A DNA stretch of 6,605 nt. Source: Deltaproteobacteria bacterium. GTDB lineage: Bacteria; Desulfobacterota; Syntrophia; Syntrophales; UBA2185. The stretch is taken from NCBI GenBank assembly GCA_026388495.1, contig JAPLJQ010000157.1, positions 1-6,605 of the forward strand, given 5' to 3'. Every line of letters begins with the position of its first letter. Positions within the stretch are counted from its first letter, which is position 1. The position numbers were made by a program, and so were the translations under genes. The notes below the pieces were generated by a model. The model searched no databases and was not told the origin of the DNA. It was given only the letters and a program-made list of their open reading frames with translations. Below are positions 1 to 6,300 of the stretch, in pieces.

Positions 1-90
1 CAGCATCGCTTCGATGCCGTAAGGATCTACCTCTATCTTCTTCAAGACCTCTGCCGCTTCGAACGACGATCTCAAGTGCAGACATCTCAA
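1..90 (-). CDS. folP: Dihydropteroate synthase, N-terminal fragment (cut by window edge)
   Basis: Only about 30 codons are visible; the gene runs off the window at position 1. The minus-strand frame whose codons start at 90, 87, 84 and so on gives an N-terminus beginning MRCLHLRSSFEAAEVLKK (TTG read as Met), followed by IEVDPYGIEAML. This resembles the N-terminal extension with a VDPYGI motif that I recall from Desulfobacterota FolP, placed before the TIM barrel. FolP condenses p-aminobenzoate with dihydropterin pyrophosphate in cytosolic folate synthesis. The barrel and its catalytic residues lie outside the window. ftsH-folP is a common gene order, which supports the call. The TTG at 90-88 overlaps the ftsH TGA (89-87), suggesting coupled translation. 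An in-frame ATG at 120-118, inside ftsH and preceded by AGGAG at 127-123, is the alternative start; it would add ten residues (MRRETSRNYR) that do not look family-like. Identity is fairly sure, the start is not. Confidence 0.8.
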   Translation of the reverse strand, partial: MRCLHLRSSFEAAEVLKKIEVDPYGIEAML

Positions 91-1919
91 GCGGTAATTT
101 CTTGAGGTTTCTCTTCGCATGTCTCCTCTGAACTTATCCCGATAATCCGATCAATTTCTGTGGCATTTAAAACCTCTTTTTCAAGCAATTCTGCGGCAAG
201 TCTGTCGAGAACATCCATATGATCGGAGAGAAGCCGTTTTGCTATTTCATAACGTTCAGAGACGATTCGTGATATCTCTTTATCGATGCGCTCCGCTGTT
301 GCTTCGCTGTAATCCTTATGGGGGGTCGCAAACTCGCGGCCCAGAAATATCTGATCTTCCTTTTTTCCGTAGCTGAGCGGTCCCATTTCATCACTCATGC
401 CCCATTCGCAAACCATCTTCCTGGTAAGGTGCGTCGCACGCTCGATATCATTGCCGGATCCGGTGGTAAAATCTTTCAGAATCATCTCTTCTGCCGCCCT
501 CCCCCCCAAAAGGATGGTGATGTTGTTTAACAGATATTGCTTGGGATAGGTGTGTTTTTCATCAACGGGTAATTGCTGGGTTACGCCCAGAGCCATCCCT
601 CTCGGAATGATCGTGACTTTGTGTATCGGATCGCTTCCCGGCAACAGCCTTGCGACGAGTACATGACCTGATTCATGGTACGCCGTATTTTTCTTCTCCA
701 GATCGCTGATCACCATACTCCTTCTTTCCGCACCCATGAGCACCTTGTCTTTGGCAAACTCAAAATCACTCATGGTGACTTTATCCTTCCCCGTTCTTGC
801 TGCATAAAGCACAGATTCATTGACAAGATTTTCAATGTCAGCGCCGGAAAAGCCCGGCGTGCCCCTGGCTATCACGGCAAAAGCTATATCTTCCGCCAAG
901 ACAGTCTTTTTTGTATGCACCTCTAATATTTTTTCTCTTCCCTTGACGTCAGGCAGGGGAACGACAACCTGTCTGTCAAACCGACCAGGGCGCAGCAGGG
1001 CGGGATCAAGGACATCCGGCCGGTTGGTTGCTGATACGAGTATAACCCCTTCATTCGATTCGAAACCGTCCATTTCGACAAGGAGTTGATTTAAAGTCTG
1101 TTCCCGTTCATCATGTCCGCCGCCCAAGCCGGCCCCTCTATGCCTCCCTACTGCATCAATCTCATCAATAAAGATGATACAGGGGGCACTCTTTTTCCCC
1201 TGATCAAAGAGATCCCTTACACGGGACGCCCCCACTCCGACAAACATTTCAACAAAGTCGGACCCGCTGATACTCAGGAAGGGAACCTCCGCTTCTCCGG
1301 CAATGGCCCTGGCAAGAAGCGTTTTCCCTGTACCGGGCTGCCCAACAAGGAGCACCCCCTTGGGTATTCTCGCGCCAAGCCTCGTAAATTTCTTTGGATC
1401 CTTCAAGAAATCAATAATCTCTTCAAGTTCGGCCTTTGCCTCATCAATCCCGGCAACATCCGCAAAGGTAACCTTCTTTGACTTATCCGTTATAAGTCTG
1501 GCTTTGCTTTTTCCGAAAGCCATGGCCTTCCCTCCACCGGCCTGCATCTGACGCATAAAGAATATCCAGACGCCGATCAGAAGCAGCATGGGAAACCAGG
1601 AAACCAAAATGTTCATATACCAGGGAGAGTCATCGGCAGGTTTTACCGCAATCCGAACCCCCTTGTCTTTGAGCAGCGTAATGATTCCGGCATCTTTCGG
1701 AGCATAGGTTTTAAAATTTTTGCCGTTGTTCAATTTCCCCGTGATACCTTCTCCCTGGATGGTAACATCAACAACCTGCCCCTTTTCCGTATAGCCCACA
1801 AAATCGCTATAGATGATATTTTCCTGTGTGCTCTTCGGCTGGTTAAACAGATGATACAGCAGCACAAATACAAGGCTTATCACCAGCCAGAGGGCGATAT
1901 TTTTCTGTAATGAATTCAA
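87..1919 (-). CDS. ftsH: ATP-dependent zinc metalloprotease FtsH
   Basis: This is a complete 610-residue FtsH, an inner-membrane hexamer that unfolds and degrades membrane and short-lived cytosolic proteins. Transmembrane helix 1 spans about residues 8-24, a small periplasmic domain about 27-100, and helix 2 about 102-122. The AAA+ domain follows, with Walker A GQPGTGKT (193-200), pore loop FVGVG (226-230), Walker B IIFIDEID (248-255) and the second region of homology around 297-317, with arginine fingers R310 and R313. The protease domain has the zinc motif HESGH (415-419, catalytic E416), and D491 in SGNDIERA is the likely third zinc ligand. The length is normal for the family. The start codon is TTG: an in-frame TAA lies two codons upstream (1925-1923), and AAGGAG (1933-1928) sits 8 nt before it. 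The gene lies 104 bp downstream of tilS and overlaps folP. The usual Pro in Walker A is Gln here, at a tolerant position. Confidence 0.98.
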   Translation of the reverse strand: MNSLQKNIALWLVISLVFVLLYHLFNQPKSTQENIIYSDFVGYTEKGQVVDVTIQGEGITGKLNNGKNFKTYAPKDAGIITLLKDKGVRIAVKPADDSPWYMNILVSWFPMLLLIGVWIFFMRQMQAGGGKAMAFGKSKARLITDKSKKVTFADVAGIDEAKAELEEIIDFLKDPKKFTRLGARIPKGVLLVGQPGTGKTLLARAIAGEAEVPFLSISGSDFVEMFVGVGASRVRDLFDQGKKSAPCIIFIDEIDAVGRHRGAGLGGGHDEREQTLNQLLVEMDGFESNEGVILVSATNRPDVLDPALLRPGRFDRQVVVPLPDVKGREKILEVHTKKTVLAEDIAFAVIARGTPGFSGADIENLVNESVLYAARTGKDKVTMSDFEFAKDKVLMGAERRSMVISDLEKKNTAYHESGHVLVARLLPGSDPIHKVTIIPRGMALGVTQQLPVDEKHTYPKQYLLNNITILLGGRAAEEMILKDFTTGSGNDIERATHLTRKMVCEWGMSDEMGPLSYGKKEDQIFLGREFATPHKDYSEATAERIDKEISRIVSERYEIAKRLLSDHMDVLDRLAAELLEKEVLNATEIDRIIGISSEETCEEKPQEITA

Positions 1920-1927
1920 AATTTATA

Positions 1928-1933
1928 CTCCTT
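1928..1933 (-). promoter_or_regulatory. Ribosome binding site of ftsH
   Basis: The minus strand reads AAGGAG, 8 nt before the TTG at 1919-1917. Together with the in-frame TAA at 1925-1923, it fixes TTG as the ftsH start, because no ATG or GTG is available between that stop and the TTG. Confidence 0.85.
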
Positions 1934-1982
1934 CGACATAACCGGATTAATACCGTTCGATAAAATGTATATCCACATCAAC

Positions 1983-2001
1983 GGAATGATTGTTTCATCC
2001 C
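1983..2001 (-). other. Small inverted repeat (possible mRNA hairpin) between tilS and ftsH
   Basis: In the tilS-ftsH gap the minus-strand transcript can form a 7-bp stem, GGGATGA with TCATTCC (one G-U pair), around the 5-nt loop AACAA. No T-run follows, so it is not a normal intrinsic terminator. It could be an mRNA processing or stability element between two genes made in very different amounts, or chance. I could not find a convincing sigma70 or sigma32 promoter for ftsH in the rest of the gap. Confidence 0.35.
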
Positions 2002-2023
2002 TTACAATAACATGGGACTTATT

Positions 2024-3436
2024 TCAAACTATTTCTACCTTTAAGAATTTTCTCGATTTATTTGTAATTTTAACGCGTTCACTCAATCTCATTCCCGCTA
2101 TCCAGACGACGGATTTCCCATCCACAAGAAGAATCGTTTCCCCTCGCTGCCGCTTCGGCACTTTCCTGTCAATAAAATAGGACTTTAATTTCATTGTCCC
2201 TTCCATGCCCAGGGGCTGAATTCTATCTCCCGGCCTGATCGTTCTTACTACAAGAGGCGGAATGATTTTCTCATAATCCATATAGACAATGTTCGAATGG
2301 CCTGATGCAACTTCTTGCGGTTGCTGAATCAGGTCAAACGTCATGGTCACACCCAGTTCCTGAATATTGACCGCATCGGGGATGGATACGTTATAAGAAA
2401 GATTCTTCGTCTTTTCATTTTGACAGGCTGGATGGGAACCGGTGCTTTTTTTATCTTGTCTGCCGAAACACAGCCAATCATATTCGCACCATACATGAAT
2501 TCCAGATGGCAAATTCAACCGTCCACCGGGCATATCGCTATCAGCCAGACCAATAACCGCTGTAATATGAACATATCCAATACCCTTCCCTGACGTACTG
2601 AATTTCTCCAGAAGGTTTTTTATCATTCGGTTTTGTATTGCAGGATGTTGATTTCTGAGATCAGATCTTTTAATTTTGATTTGTTCACCAGATAAATGTA
2701 AACACCCGTTCTCAATAAGGCTTCCGGTCACCGTTTTCATGTAATCATTTTCGAGACGAAAGATTTCGGCCATGATGCTCAGATTTTCTTCCAGGCGAGG
2801 ATTAAATTCCGTCTTCAACGCCGGTATGAGACTGTGCCTGATCCTGTTTCTCAGATATATATTGCTGTCATTTGATGAGTCCATCATGTAAGGGATCTGA
2901 TGCTCTTCCATGAATGCACCAATTTCCTCTTTCCTTACGAAAAGAAGTGGCCTGATAAACATGCTGTCCCTTACGGGCAACATTCCTTTCAAACCATCCG
3001 TTCCGCTCCCTCTTAAAAAATTCATGATTACCGTTTCTGCCTGATCATGCAGATGATGTCCCAGAGCGATCTTTTGAGCCCCATATGTCTGTGCAACGTA
3101 TCTCAAAAAACGGTATCTTTCTTCTCTCCCGATATCCTCTATTGATTTTCCCGTCCCCCTTTTCAGAGAGGGAACATGAATTTTCCTGCTCTCAAATTCA
3201 ATGCCTATAGTATGGCTGAATTGCCTTACAAACGTTTCTTCCCGATCAGCATCATCTCCCCGAATCCCGTGATTAAGGTGCGCCGCGATCAACGTAAGAC
3301 TGAATTCGCCGGAAATCATATCGAGAAACTTTAGCAGGGCCATGGAATCCTTTCCCCCCGAAACAGCCACGATGACCCGATCCCCCATGTCGAGCATGCC
3401 ATATTTTTGAATAGCTTTTTTAACTTTTTTAATCAT
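2024..3436 (-). CDS. tilS: tRNA(Ile)-lysidine synthetase TilS
   Basis: TilS attaches lysine to C34 of the CAU anticodon of tRNA-Ile2 using ATP. This changes the decoding from AUG to AUA and is normally essential. The protein is a complete 470 residues, close to the B. subtilis length. The PP-loop ATP pyrophosphatase motif SGGKDS is at 26-31. AAHLNHGIRG (51-60) and GHHLHDQAET (126-135) are family core motifs, and SSNDSNIYLRNRIRHSLIP (187-205) is the conserved block ending the N-terminal domain. The TilS C-terminal tRNA-binding domain is recognisable at about 397-458, from TIRPGDRIQPLG to IAGMRLSERVKIT. The middle region (about 210-390) is less conserved, as expected. The ATG at 3436-3434 is 22 bp after the stop of the phosphatase gene, and I see no good Shine-Dalgarno sequence, so translation may depend on coupling. 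The motif usually read as DDQ is HDQ here (H130). Confidence 0.97.
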   Translation of the reverse strand: MIKKVKKAIQKYGMLDMGDRVIVAVSGGKDSMALLKFLDMISGEFSLTLIAAHLNHGIRGDDADREETFVRQFSHTIGIEFESRKIHVPSLKRGTGKSIEDIGREERYRFLRYVAQTYGAQKIALGHHLHDQAETVIMNFLRGSGTDGLKGMLPVRDSMFIRPLLFVRKEEIGAFMEEHQIPYMMDSSNDSNIYLRNRIRHSLIPALKTEFNPRLEENLSIMAEIFRLENDYMKTVTGSLIENGCLHLSGEQIKIKRSDLRNQHPAIQNRMIKNLLEKFSTSGKGIGYVHITAVIGLADSDMPGGRLNLPSGIHVWCEYDWLCFGRQDKKSTGSHPACQNEKTKNLSYNVSIPDAVNIQELGVTMTFDLIQQPQEVASGHSNIVYMDYEKIIPPLVVRTIRPGDRIQPLGMEGTMKLKSYFIDRKVPKRQRGETILLVDGKSVVWIAGMRLSERVKITNKSRKFLKVEIV

Positions 3437-3458
3437 GATTCATTATGGGAACGACACA

Positions 3459-4103
3459 TCATCTGAATAGATTTTTTAATTCCGAGATATCCTCGCAGTA
3501 AAAATCAGGTTTCAGAGACAGAAGAACATCTCTATCGGTTAATCCATTCAAAAGGGCACAATTGAAGACCCCGGTATGTCTCGCAAGGAGAATATCATTG
3601 ACGCCATCTCCTATAACTATAGTCCTGTCCGGTGTGGCGCGGTATCTCTCAAGGACCGGATGCAACAGGCGCGGATCCGGCTTCTTATATGGTGTACTGT
3701 CTGCGCCGATAATCTCTTCGAAATGCTCTGTGATGCCAAATGCATCGGCCATCTTAATGGTAAAGGATTTTCGTTTGTTTGTAACAATGATTTTTTTCTT
3801 TTCATGAAAATGACGGAGCACTTCGATTACAGACTCATAAAGGGTTGTTGTATCCAGCATATGTTCAGTATAATGGATCGTGAAGATTTCCATCGCTTCA
3901 TGAAAGCAATGCCCGAATTCGGGGCCGAGGGAGCTTGCAATGAGCTTTTGGACGCCATCCCCGATAAACCGCATGATCGTCGCCGGTGTTTTTCGGGGAA
4001 CACCTAACATCTCAAGGGCGTGATTCACTGATGCGGCAATATCTCCCCCTGATTTAACCAGGGTACCATCAAAATCAAAGACCATCAAATCAACAGATTT
4101 CAT
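3459..4103 (-). CDS. HAD-superfamily hydrolase, phosphoglycolate phosphatase-like
   Basis: This 214-residue cytosolic HAD phosphatase has all four motifs. Motif I is DFDGT (10-14; nucleophile D10, acid/base D12), motif II is VTNK (107-110; T108), the motif III lysine is K140 or K141 in YKKPDP, and motif IV is GDGVND (165-170; acidic D166 and D170). An alpha-helical cap lies between motifs I and II (about 17-90), as in subfamily IA. The whole most resembles phosphoglycolate phosphatase (Gph), which removes the phosphate from 2-phosphoglycolate formed during DNA repair or oxygen damage. Substrate cannot be read from sequence in this family, and PpaX-like pyrophosphatase or nucleotidase roles are possible, so I give no gene symbol. 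It is the first gene of the minus-strand operon, 22 bp before tilS. The ATG at 4103-4101 is preceded by only a weak AGG-type ribosome site. Confidence 0.88.
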   Translation of the reverse strand: MKSVDLMVFDFDGTLVKSGGDIAASVNHALEMLGVPRKTPATIMRFIGDGVQKLIASSLGPEFGHCFHEAMEIFTIHYTEHMLDTTTLYESVIEVLRHFHEKKKIIVTNKRKSFTIKMADAFGITEHFEEIIGADSTPYKKPDPRLLHPVLERYRATPDRTIVIGDGVNDILLARHTGVFNCALLNGLTDRDVLLSLKPDFYCEDISELKNLFR

Positions 4104-4194
4104 GTTGTCGCCTGACTTATAAAATGAAGATCCCTACCAATAATACGGGGATTGTGGGGTTTGGTTTGCCCCTGTTCAAAATGAGTTTCCCTTC

Positions 4195-4223
4195 AATATA
4201 TACATCTACCGATACAATTACAA
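4195..4223 (-). promoter_or_regulatory. Predicted sigma70 promoter of the phosphatase-tilS-ftsH-folP operon
   Basis: On the minus strand, the -35 TTGTAA (4223-4218) and the -10 TATATT (4200-4195; five of six matches to consensus) are separated by exactly 17 bp. Transcription would start near 4188, leaving a leader of about 85 nt before the phosphatase ATG. That leader can form a small GGGG/CCCC hairpin with a 9-nt loop. The position suits the first gene of the operon. Prediction is from consensus match only. Confidence 0.5.
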
Positions 4224-4395
4224 GATGTGAGACCGTTGATAATCTGCCATTCACATCATGCCTGTGTAAAAGGGTATTTGTAAATGATTTATTATGCGCA
4301 GATCCTGCTGATGTTAAAACCTGAGAAAACAGGTGCAGGACGGCCAAGACGTGTTATCTTACGTTAAATTAAACCTTCTTGTGGTGCAAATCCTG

Positions 4396-4425
4396 TTGAC
4401 TGTATCATGCGGTTGGTGATATATG
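4396..4425 (+). promoter_or_regulatory. Predicted sigma70 promoter of the pantothenate-gene leader
   Basis: The -35 TTGACT (4396-4401; five of six) and the -10 TATATG (4420-4425) are separated by 18 bp, with an extended -10 TG at 4417-4418. Transcription would start near 4430-4434. It points at the leader and terminator at 4494-4528 and at the downstream DUF2520-panB genes. It is the best plus-strand promoter match in the 466-bp divergent region. Confidence 0.6.
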
Positions 4426-4429
4426 ATGA

Positions 4430-4528
4430 TCCTCCGCTTGGATCCACGATGAAGGGACTGAGACGGAATGGTCAAAAAAGAGCACTGATTCTTAAGGCCT
4501 TCCGGCATTTGTCCGGGAGGCCTTTTTT
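4430..4528 (+). ncRNA. Structured leader RNA or small RNA ahead of the panB operon (candidate)
   Basis: The stretch between the predicted promoter and the terminator would give an RNA of about 100 nt with three possible hairpins. The first is GATCC (4428-4432) with GGATC (4440-4444). The second is GGAATGGT (4465-4472) with ACTGATTCT (4484-4492), with bulged G4487 and the 11-nt loop CAAAAAAGAGC. The third is the terminator stem. CGGAA (4464-4468) could instead pair with TTCCG (4500-4504) in the 5' terminator arm, which would break hairpins two and three and could act as an antiterminator. Desulfobacterota are one of the groups where the conserved 'pan' RNA motif lies upstream of panB/panC/panD operons. 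I cannot confirm from memory that this sequence fits that model. Alternatives are a stand-alone small RNA or an ordinary 5' UTR. No tRNA, 6S or SRP RNA features are seen. Confidence 0.45.
4494..4528 (+). terminator. Intrinsic terminator in the leader of the DUF2520-panB operon
   Basis: AAGGCCTTCCGG (4494-4505) pairs with CCGGGAGGCCTT (4513-4524) as a 12-bp GC-rich stem with one T-G pair and the loop CATTTGT. Six T residues follow at 4523-4528, and the next bases are also T-rich. It acts on the plus strand only; the other side lacks a T-run. No plus-strand gene precedes it, and the next gene starts 41 bp later, so it is either an attenuator or the end of a small RNA. Confidence 0.88.
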
Positions 4529-4569
4529 GATTATTTTATTGGGAACTCTGGACTATCGAGCTATAAGTC

Positions 4570-5472
4570 ATGGATACCTTGGAAGCCGAAAAAAACACCG
4601 TCGCTATTCTGGGCCTCGGCAAGGTAGGCACAGCATGCGGCTATCTTCTGAAAGCAGCGGGATATCCTGTCGTTGCTGTTGCGAGCCGTTCTCAAACCTC
4701 TCTCAATCAGGGCATCGCCTACACGGGTGGCGAACCCTTTACGCGTTTTTCCGAAGCAGCAATGCGTGCAGAATGCATTTTTATCACGACATCTGATGAT
4801 GCCATCATGTCAATCTGTGAAGAAATATCAAAAAAAGGATGTTTAAGGCCCGGCAAAAAGGTCATTCACATGAGCGGGGCCGGGGGACTTGATCTTCTGG
4901 AGGCAGCACGAACATCAGGCGCCAATGTGGCGAGCATCCATCCTCTTCAATCTTTCGCGGATGTGGAAGCAGCCATCAGAAATATCCCGGGAAGTACTTT
5001 TGGAATTACCGCACAGGAAGAAATCAGGAACTGGTCGATTCGGATCGTTAGAGACATGGGAGGGAATCCTTTCTTTGTTTCAGAGGAAGACAAGCCTCTT
5101 TATCATACCGCAGCCTGCATGGCTTCGAACTACCTGACAACCCTGATTCATACGGTTGAACAAATTTATCAGTCTTTAGGATTGAGCCATGATGAGGCTA
5201 TCCATGCTTTCTGGCCTCTTATCAGAGGCACCCTGAGAAACATTGAACAGAAGGGAACTGCGTCTGCTCTGACCGGTCCGGTTGCACGGGGTGATATGAG
5301 TACCATCAGGAAACATATGGAGGCTCTTCACGATAAGCTGCCTGTCTATTTAGAGGCCTATTGTGCCATGGGAATCCTTGCGGCAGATCTCGGATTGGAG
5401 AAGAAGACTCTGTCTGAGGAACAGGCCGAGACCATAAAAAAAACGTTGAGAGGAGGTTCGGTAAATGAGTAA
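4570..5472 (+). CDS. Rossmann-like/DUF2520 oxidoreductase, probable PanG-type ketopantoate reductase
   Basis: This is a 300-residue protein with an N-terminal Rossmann fold and a C-terminal helical DUF2520 domain. The nucleotide-binding GLGKVG is at 15-20, and SR at 39-40, after strand two, suggests an NADP phosphate contact. Other family-like blocks are TTSDDAI (73-79), HMSGAGG (100-106), ASIHPLQSF (121-129), YHTAACMASNYLTTL (178-192) and LTGPVARGD (234-242). The layout is that of PanE and 6-phosphogluconate-dehydrogenase-like enzymes. Proteins of this kind are often next to panB/C/D, and as I recall the Francisella ketopantoate reductase PanG is related. The inferred role is therefore NADPH-dependent reduction of ketopantoate, the product of panB next door, to pantoate. 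It overlaps panB by 8 bp. The ATG at 4570 has only a weak GAG (4558-4560) before it. Family assignment is strong, while the exact reaction is inferred. Confidence 0.85.
   Translation: MDTLEAEKNTVAILGLGKVGTACGYLLKAAGYPVVAVASRSQTSLNQGIAYTGGEPFTRFSEAAMRAECIFITTSDDAIMSICEEISKKGCLRPGKKVIHMSGAGGLDLLEAARTSGANVASIHPLQSFADVEAAIRNIPGSTFGITAQEEIRNWSIRIVRDMGGNPFFVSEEDKPLYHTAACMASNYLTTLIHTVEQIYQSLGLSHDEAIHAFWPLIRGTLRNIEQKGTASALTGPVARGDMSTIRKHMEALHDKLPVYLEAYCAMGILAADLGLEKKTLSEEQAETIKKTLRGGSVNE
5451..5456 (+). promoter_or_regulatory. Ribosome binding site of panB inside the upstream gene
   Basis: A perfect AGGAGG lies 8 nt before the panB ATG at 5465, within the last codons of the DUF2520 gene. It fixes the panB start at 5465 rather than at the next in-frame ATG (codon 7). 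Confidence 0.9.
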
Positions 5473-6280
5473 ACAGATCACCATGAACAGGATAACGACT
5501 GCCGTTATCCGGGACAGGAAAAAAAAGGGTGAAAAAATAACCATGCTGACAGCCTATGATTATCCCACAGCTCTCATTGTTGACGAGGCAGGGACAGACA
5601 TCATTCTTGTGGGAGACTCGCTGGGTATGGTTGTCCTCGGCTATGACAGCACCCTTCCGGTTACAATGGAAGACATGATTCATCATACAAAAGCAGTATC
5701 CCGCGCTACGAAACACGCCATGGTTGTTGGAGACATGCCCTTTATGTCCTACCAGGTTTCTATCGAGGATGCCATGTACAATGCCGGTCGTTTCCTTCAG
5801 GAAGCCGGCGCACAGGGGGTCAAACTCGAAGGAGGACGCGAAGTTGCGGAGCTTACAAAAAGAATTACATCTGCAGGCATTCCTGTTATGGCACACATCG
5901 GACTCACCCCCCAGTCCGTTCATCAGCTCGGGGGATACAAAATTCAGGGGAAGGAAGATGAGGCGGCAAAAAGAATTCTGGAAGATGCTAAAATACTGGA
6001 AGAAGCGGGAGCGTTCTCCATCGTTCTGGAATGTGTGCCCGCCAAGCTTGCCAGTATGATAACCCAATCTCTATCAATCCCGACCATTGGTATCGGGGCA
6101 GGAATAGCGTGTGACGGACAGGTTCTTGTTGTTCATGACATGCTGGGAATGTTCGAAAAATTTACACCGAAATTTGTCAAAATATACGGAAATCTTAACG
6201 AATCCATGAAAGACGCCATAAAGCAATATCTTGATGAAGTCAGGGGCGGTCTCTTCCCGGAGAATAAGCACTCATTCTGA
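5465..6280 (+). CDS. panB: 3-methyl-2-oxobutanoate hydroxymethyltransferase (ketopantoate hydroxymethyltransferase)
   Basis: PanB transfers a hydroxymethyl group from 5,10-methylene-tetrahydrofolate to alpha-ketoisovalerate to make ketopantoate, the first committed step of pantothenate and CoA synthesis in the cytosol. The protein is 271 residues, close to the usual 260-280, and complete. The TIM-barrel signatures are all present: LTAYDYPTA (28-36), VGDSLGM (49-55; metal ligand D51), VVGDMPF (87-93; D90), VKLEGG (119-124; E122), AHIGLTPQ (143-150), VLECVP (187-192; the likely catalytic E189) and IGIGAG (208-213). It overlaps the DUF2520 gene and has its own strong ribosome site, so the two proteins are likely made together. 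It needs a folate cofactor, and folP lies in the divergent operon; that link may be coincidence. panC and panD do not follow: a convergent gene ends 20 bp downstream and no clear terminator is visible. Confidence 0.98.
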   Translation: MSKQITMNRITTAVIRDRKKKGEKITMLTAYDYPTALIVDEAGTDIILVGDSLGMVVLGYDSTLPVTMEDMIHHTKAVSRATKHAMVVGDMPFMSYQVSIEDAMYNAGRFLQEAGAQGVKLEGGREVAELTKRITSAGIPVMAHIGLTPQSVHQLGGYKIQGKEDEAAKRILEDAKILEEAGAFSIVLECVPAKLASMITQSLSIPTIGIGAGIACDGQVLVVHDMLGMFEKFTPKFVKIYGNLNESMKDAIKQYLDEVRGGLFPENKHSF

Positions 6281-6300
6281 AGGGGTATCAAGACTGCCTG

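Noticed and set aside
83..85. ATG just after the ftsH stop as a gene start
   Set aside because: Its frame gives an Arg-rich, unrecognisable peptide, while the neighbouring frame gives the FolP N-terminus.
1113..1481. Plus-strand 122-codon open frame antisense to ftsH
   Set aside because: It lies over the conserved AAA+ coding region of ftsH and is explained by codon bias on the opposite strand.
2011..2028. Heat-shock (sigma32) promoter-like TTGAAA and CCCAT before ftsH
   Set aside because: The two elements are only 5 nt apart instead of about 13-15, so they cannot act as a sigma32 promoter.
3410..3433. Two AAAAAAG runs at the start of tilS as frameshift sites
   Set aside because: They are read in the AAA AAA GNN phase, not the slippery A AAA AAG phase, and the frame downstream is intact. 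They simply encode Lys-rich residues.
4117..4347. Minus-strand 76-codon frame upstream of the phosphatase, and an overlapping plus-strand 66-codon frame (4124-4324)
   Set aside because: Neither has a ribosome site or a recognisable motif, and the minus frame runs across the predicted operon promoter. They look like chance open frames in an intergenic region.
4381..4398. GGTGCAAATCC, resembling a tRNA T-loop
   Set aside because: The flanking bases do not form the T stem, and no acceptor, D or anticodon arms can be built around it.
4407..4796. Plus-strand 129-codon reading frame starting in the pan promoter
   Set aside because: It runs through the promoter -10, the terminator hairpin and well into the DUF2520 gene in another frame. 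Its composition is not protein-like and no family is recognised.
5306..6067. Minus-strand 253-codon open frame antisense to panB
   Set aside because: It is a long shadow frame of a certain panB gene, with low-quality composition (many Cys, His, Asn and Phe) and no domain.
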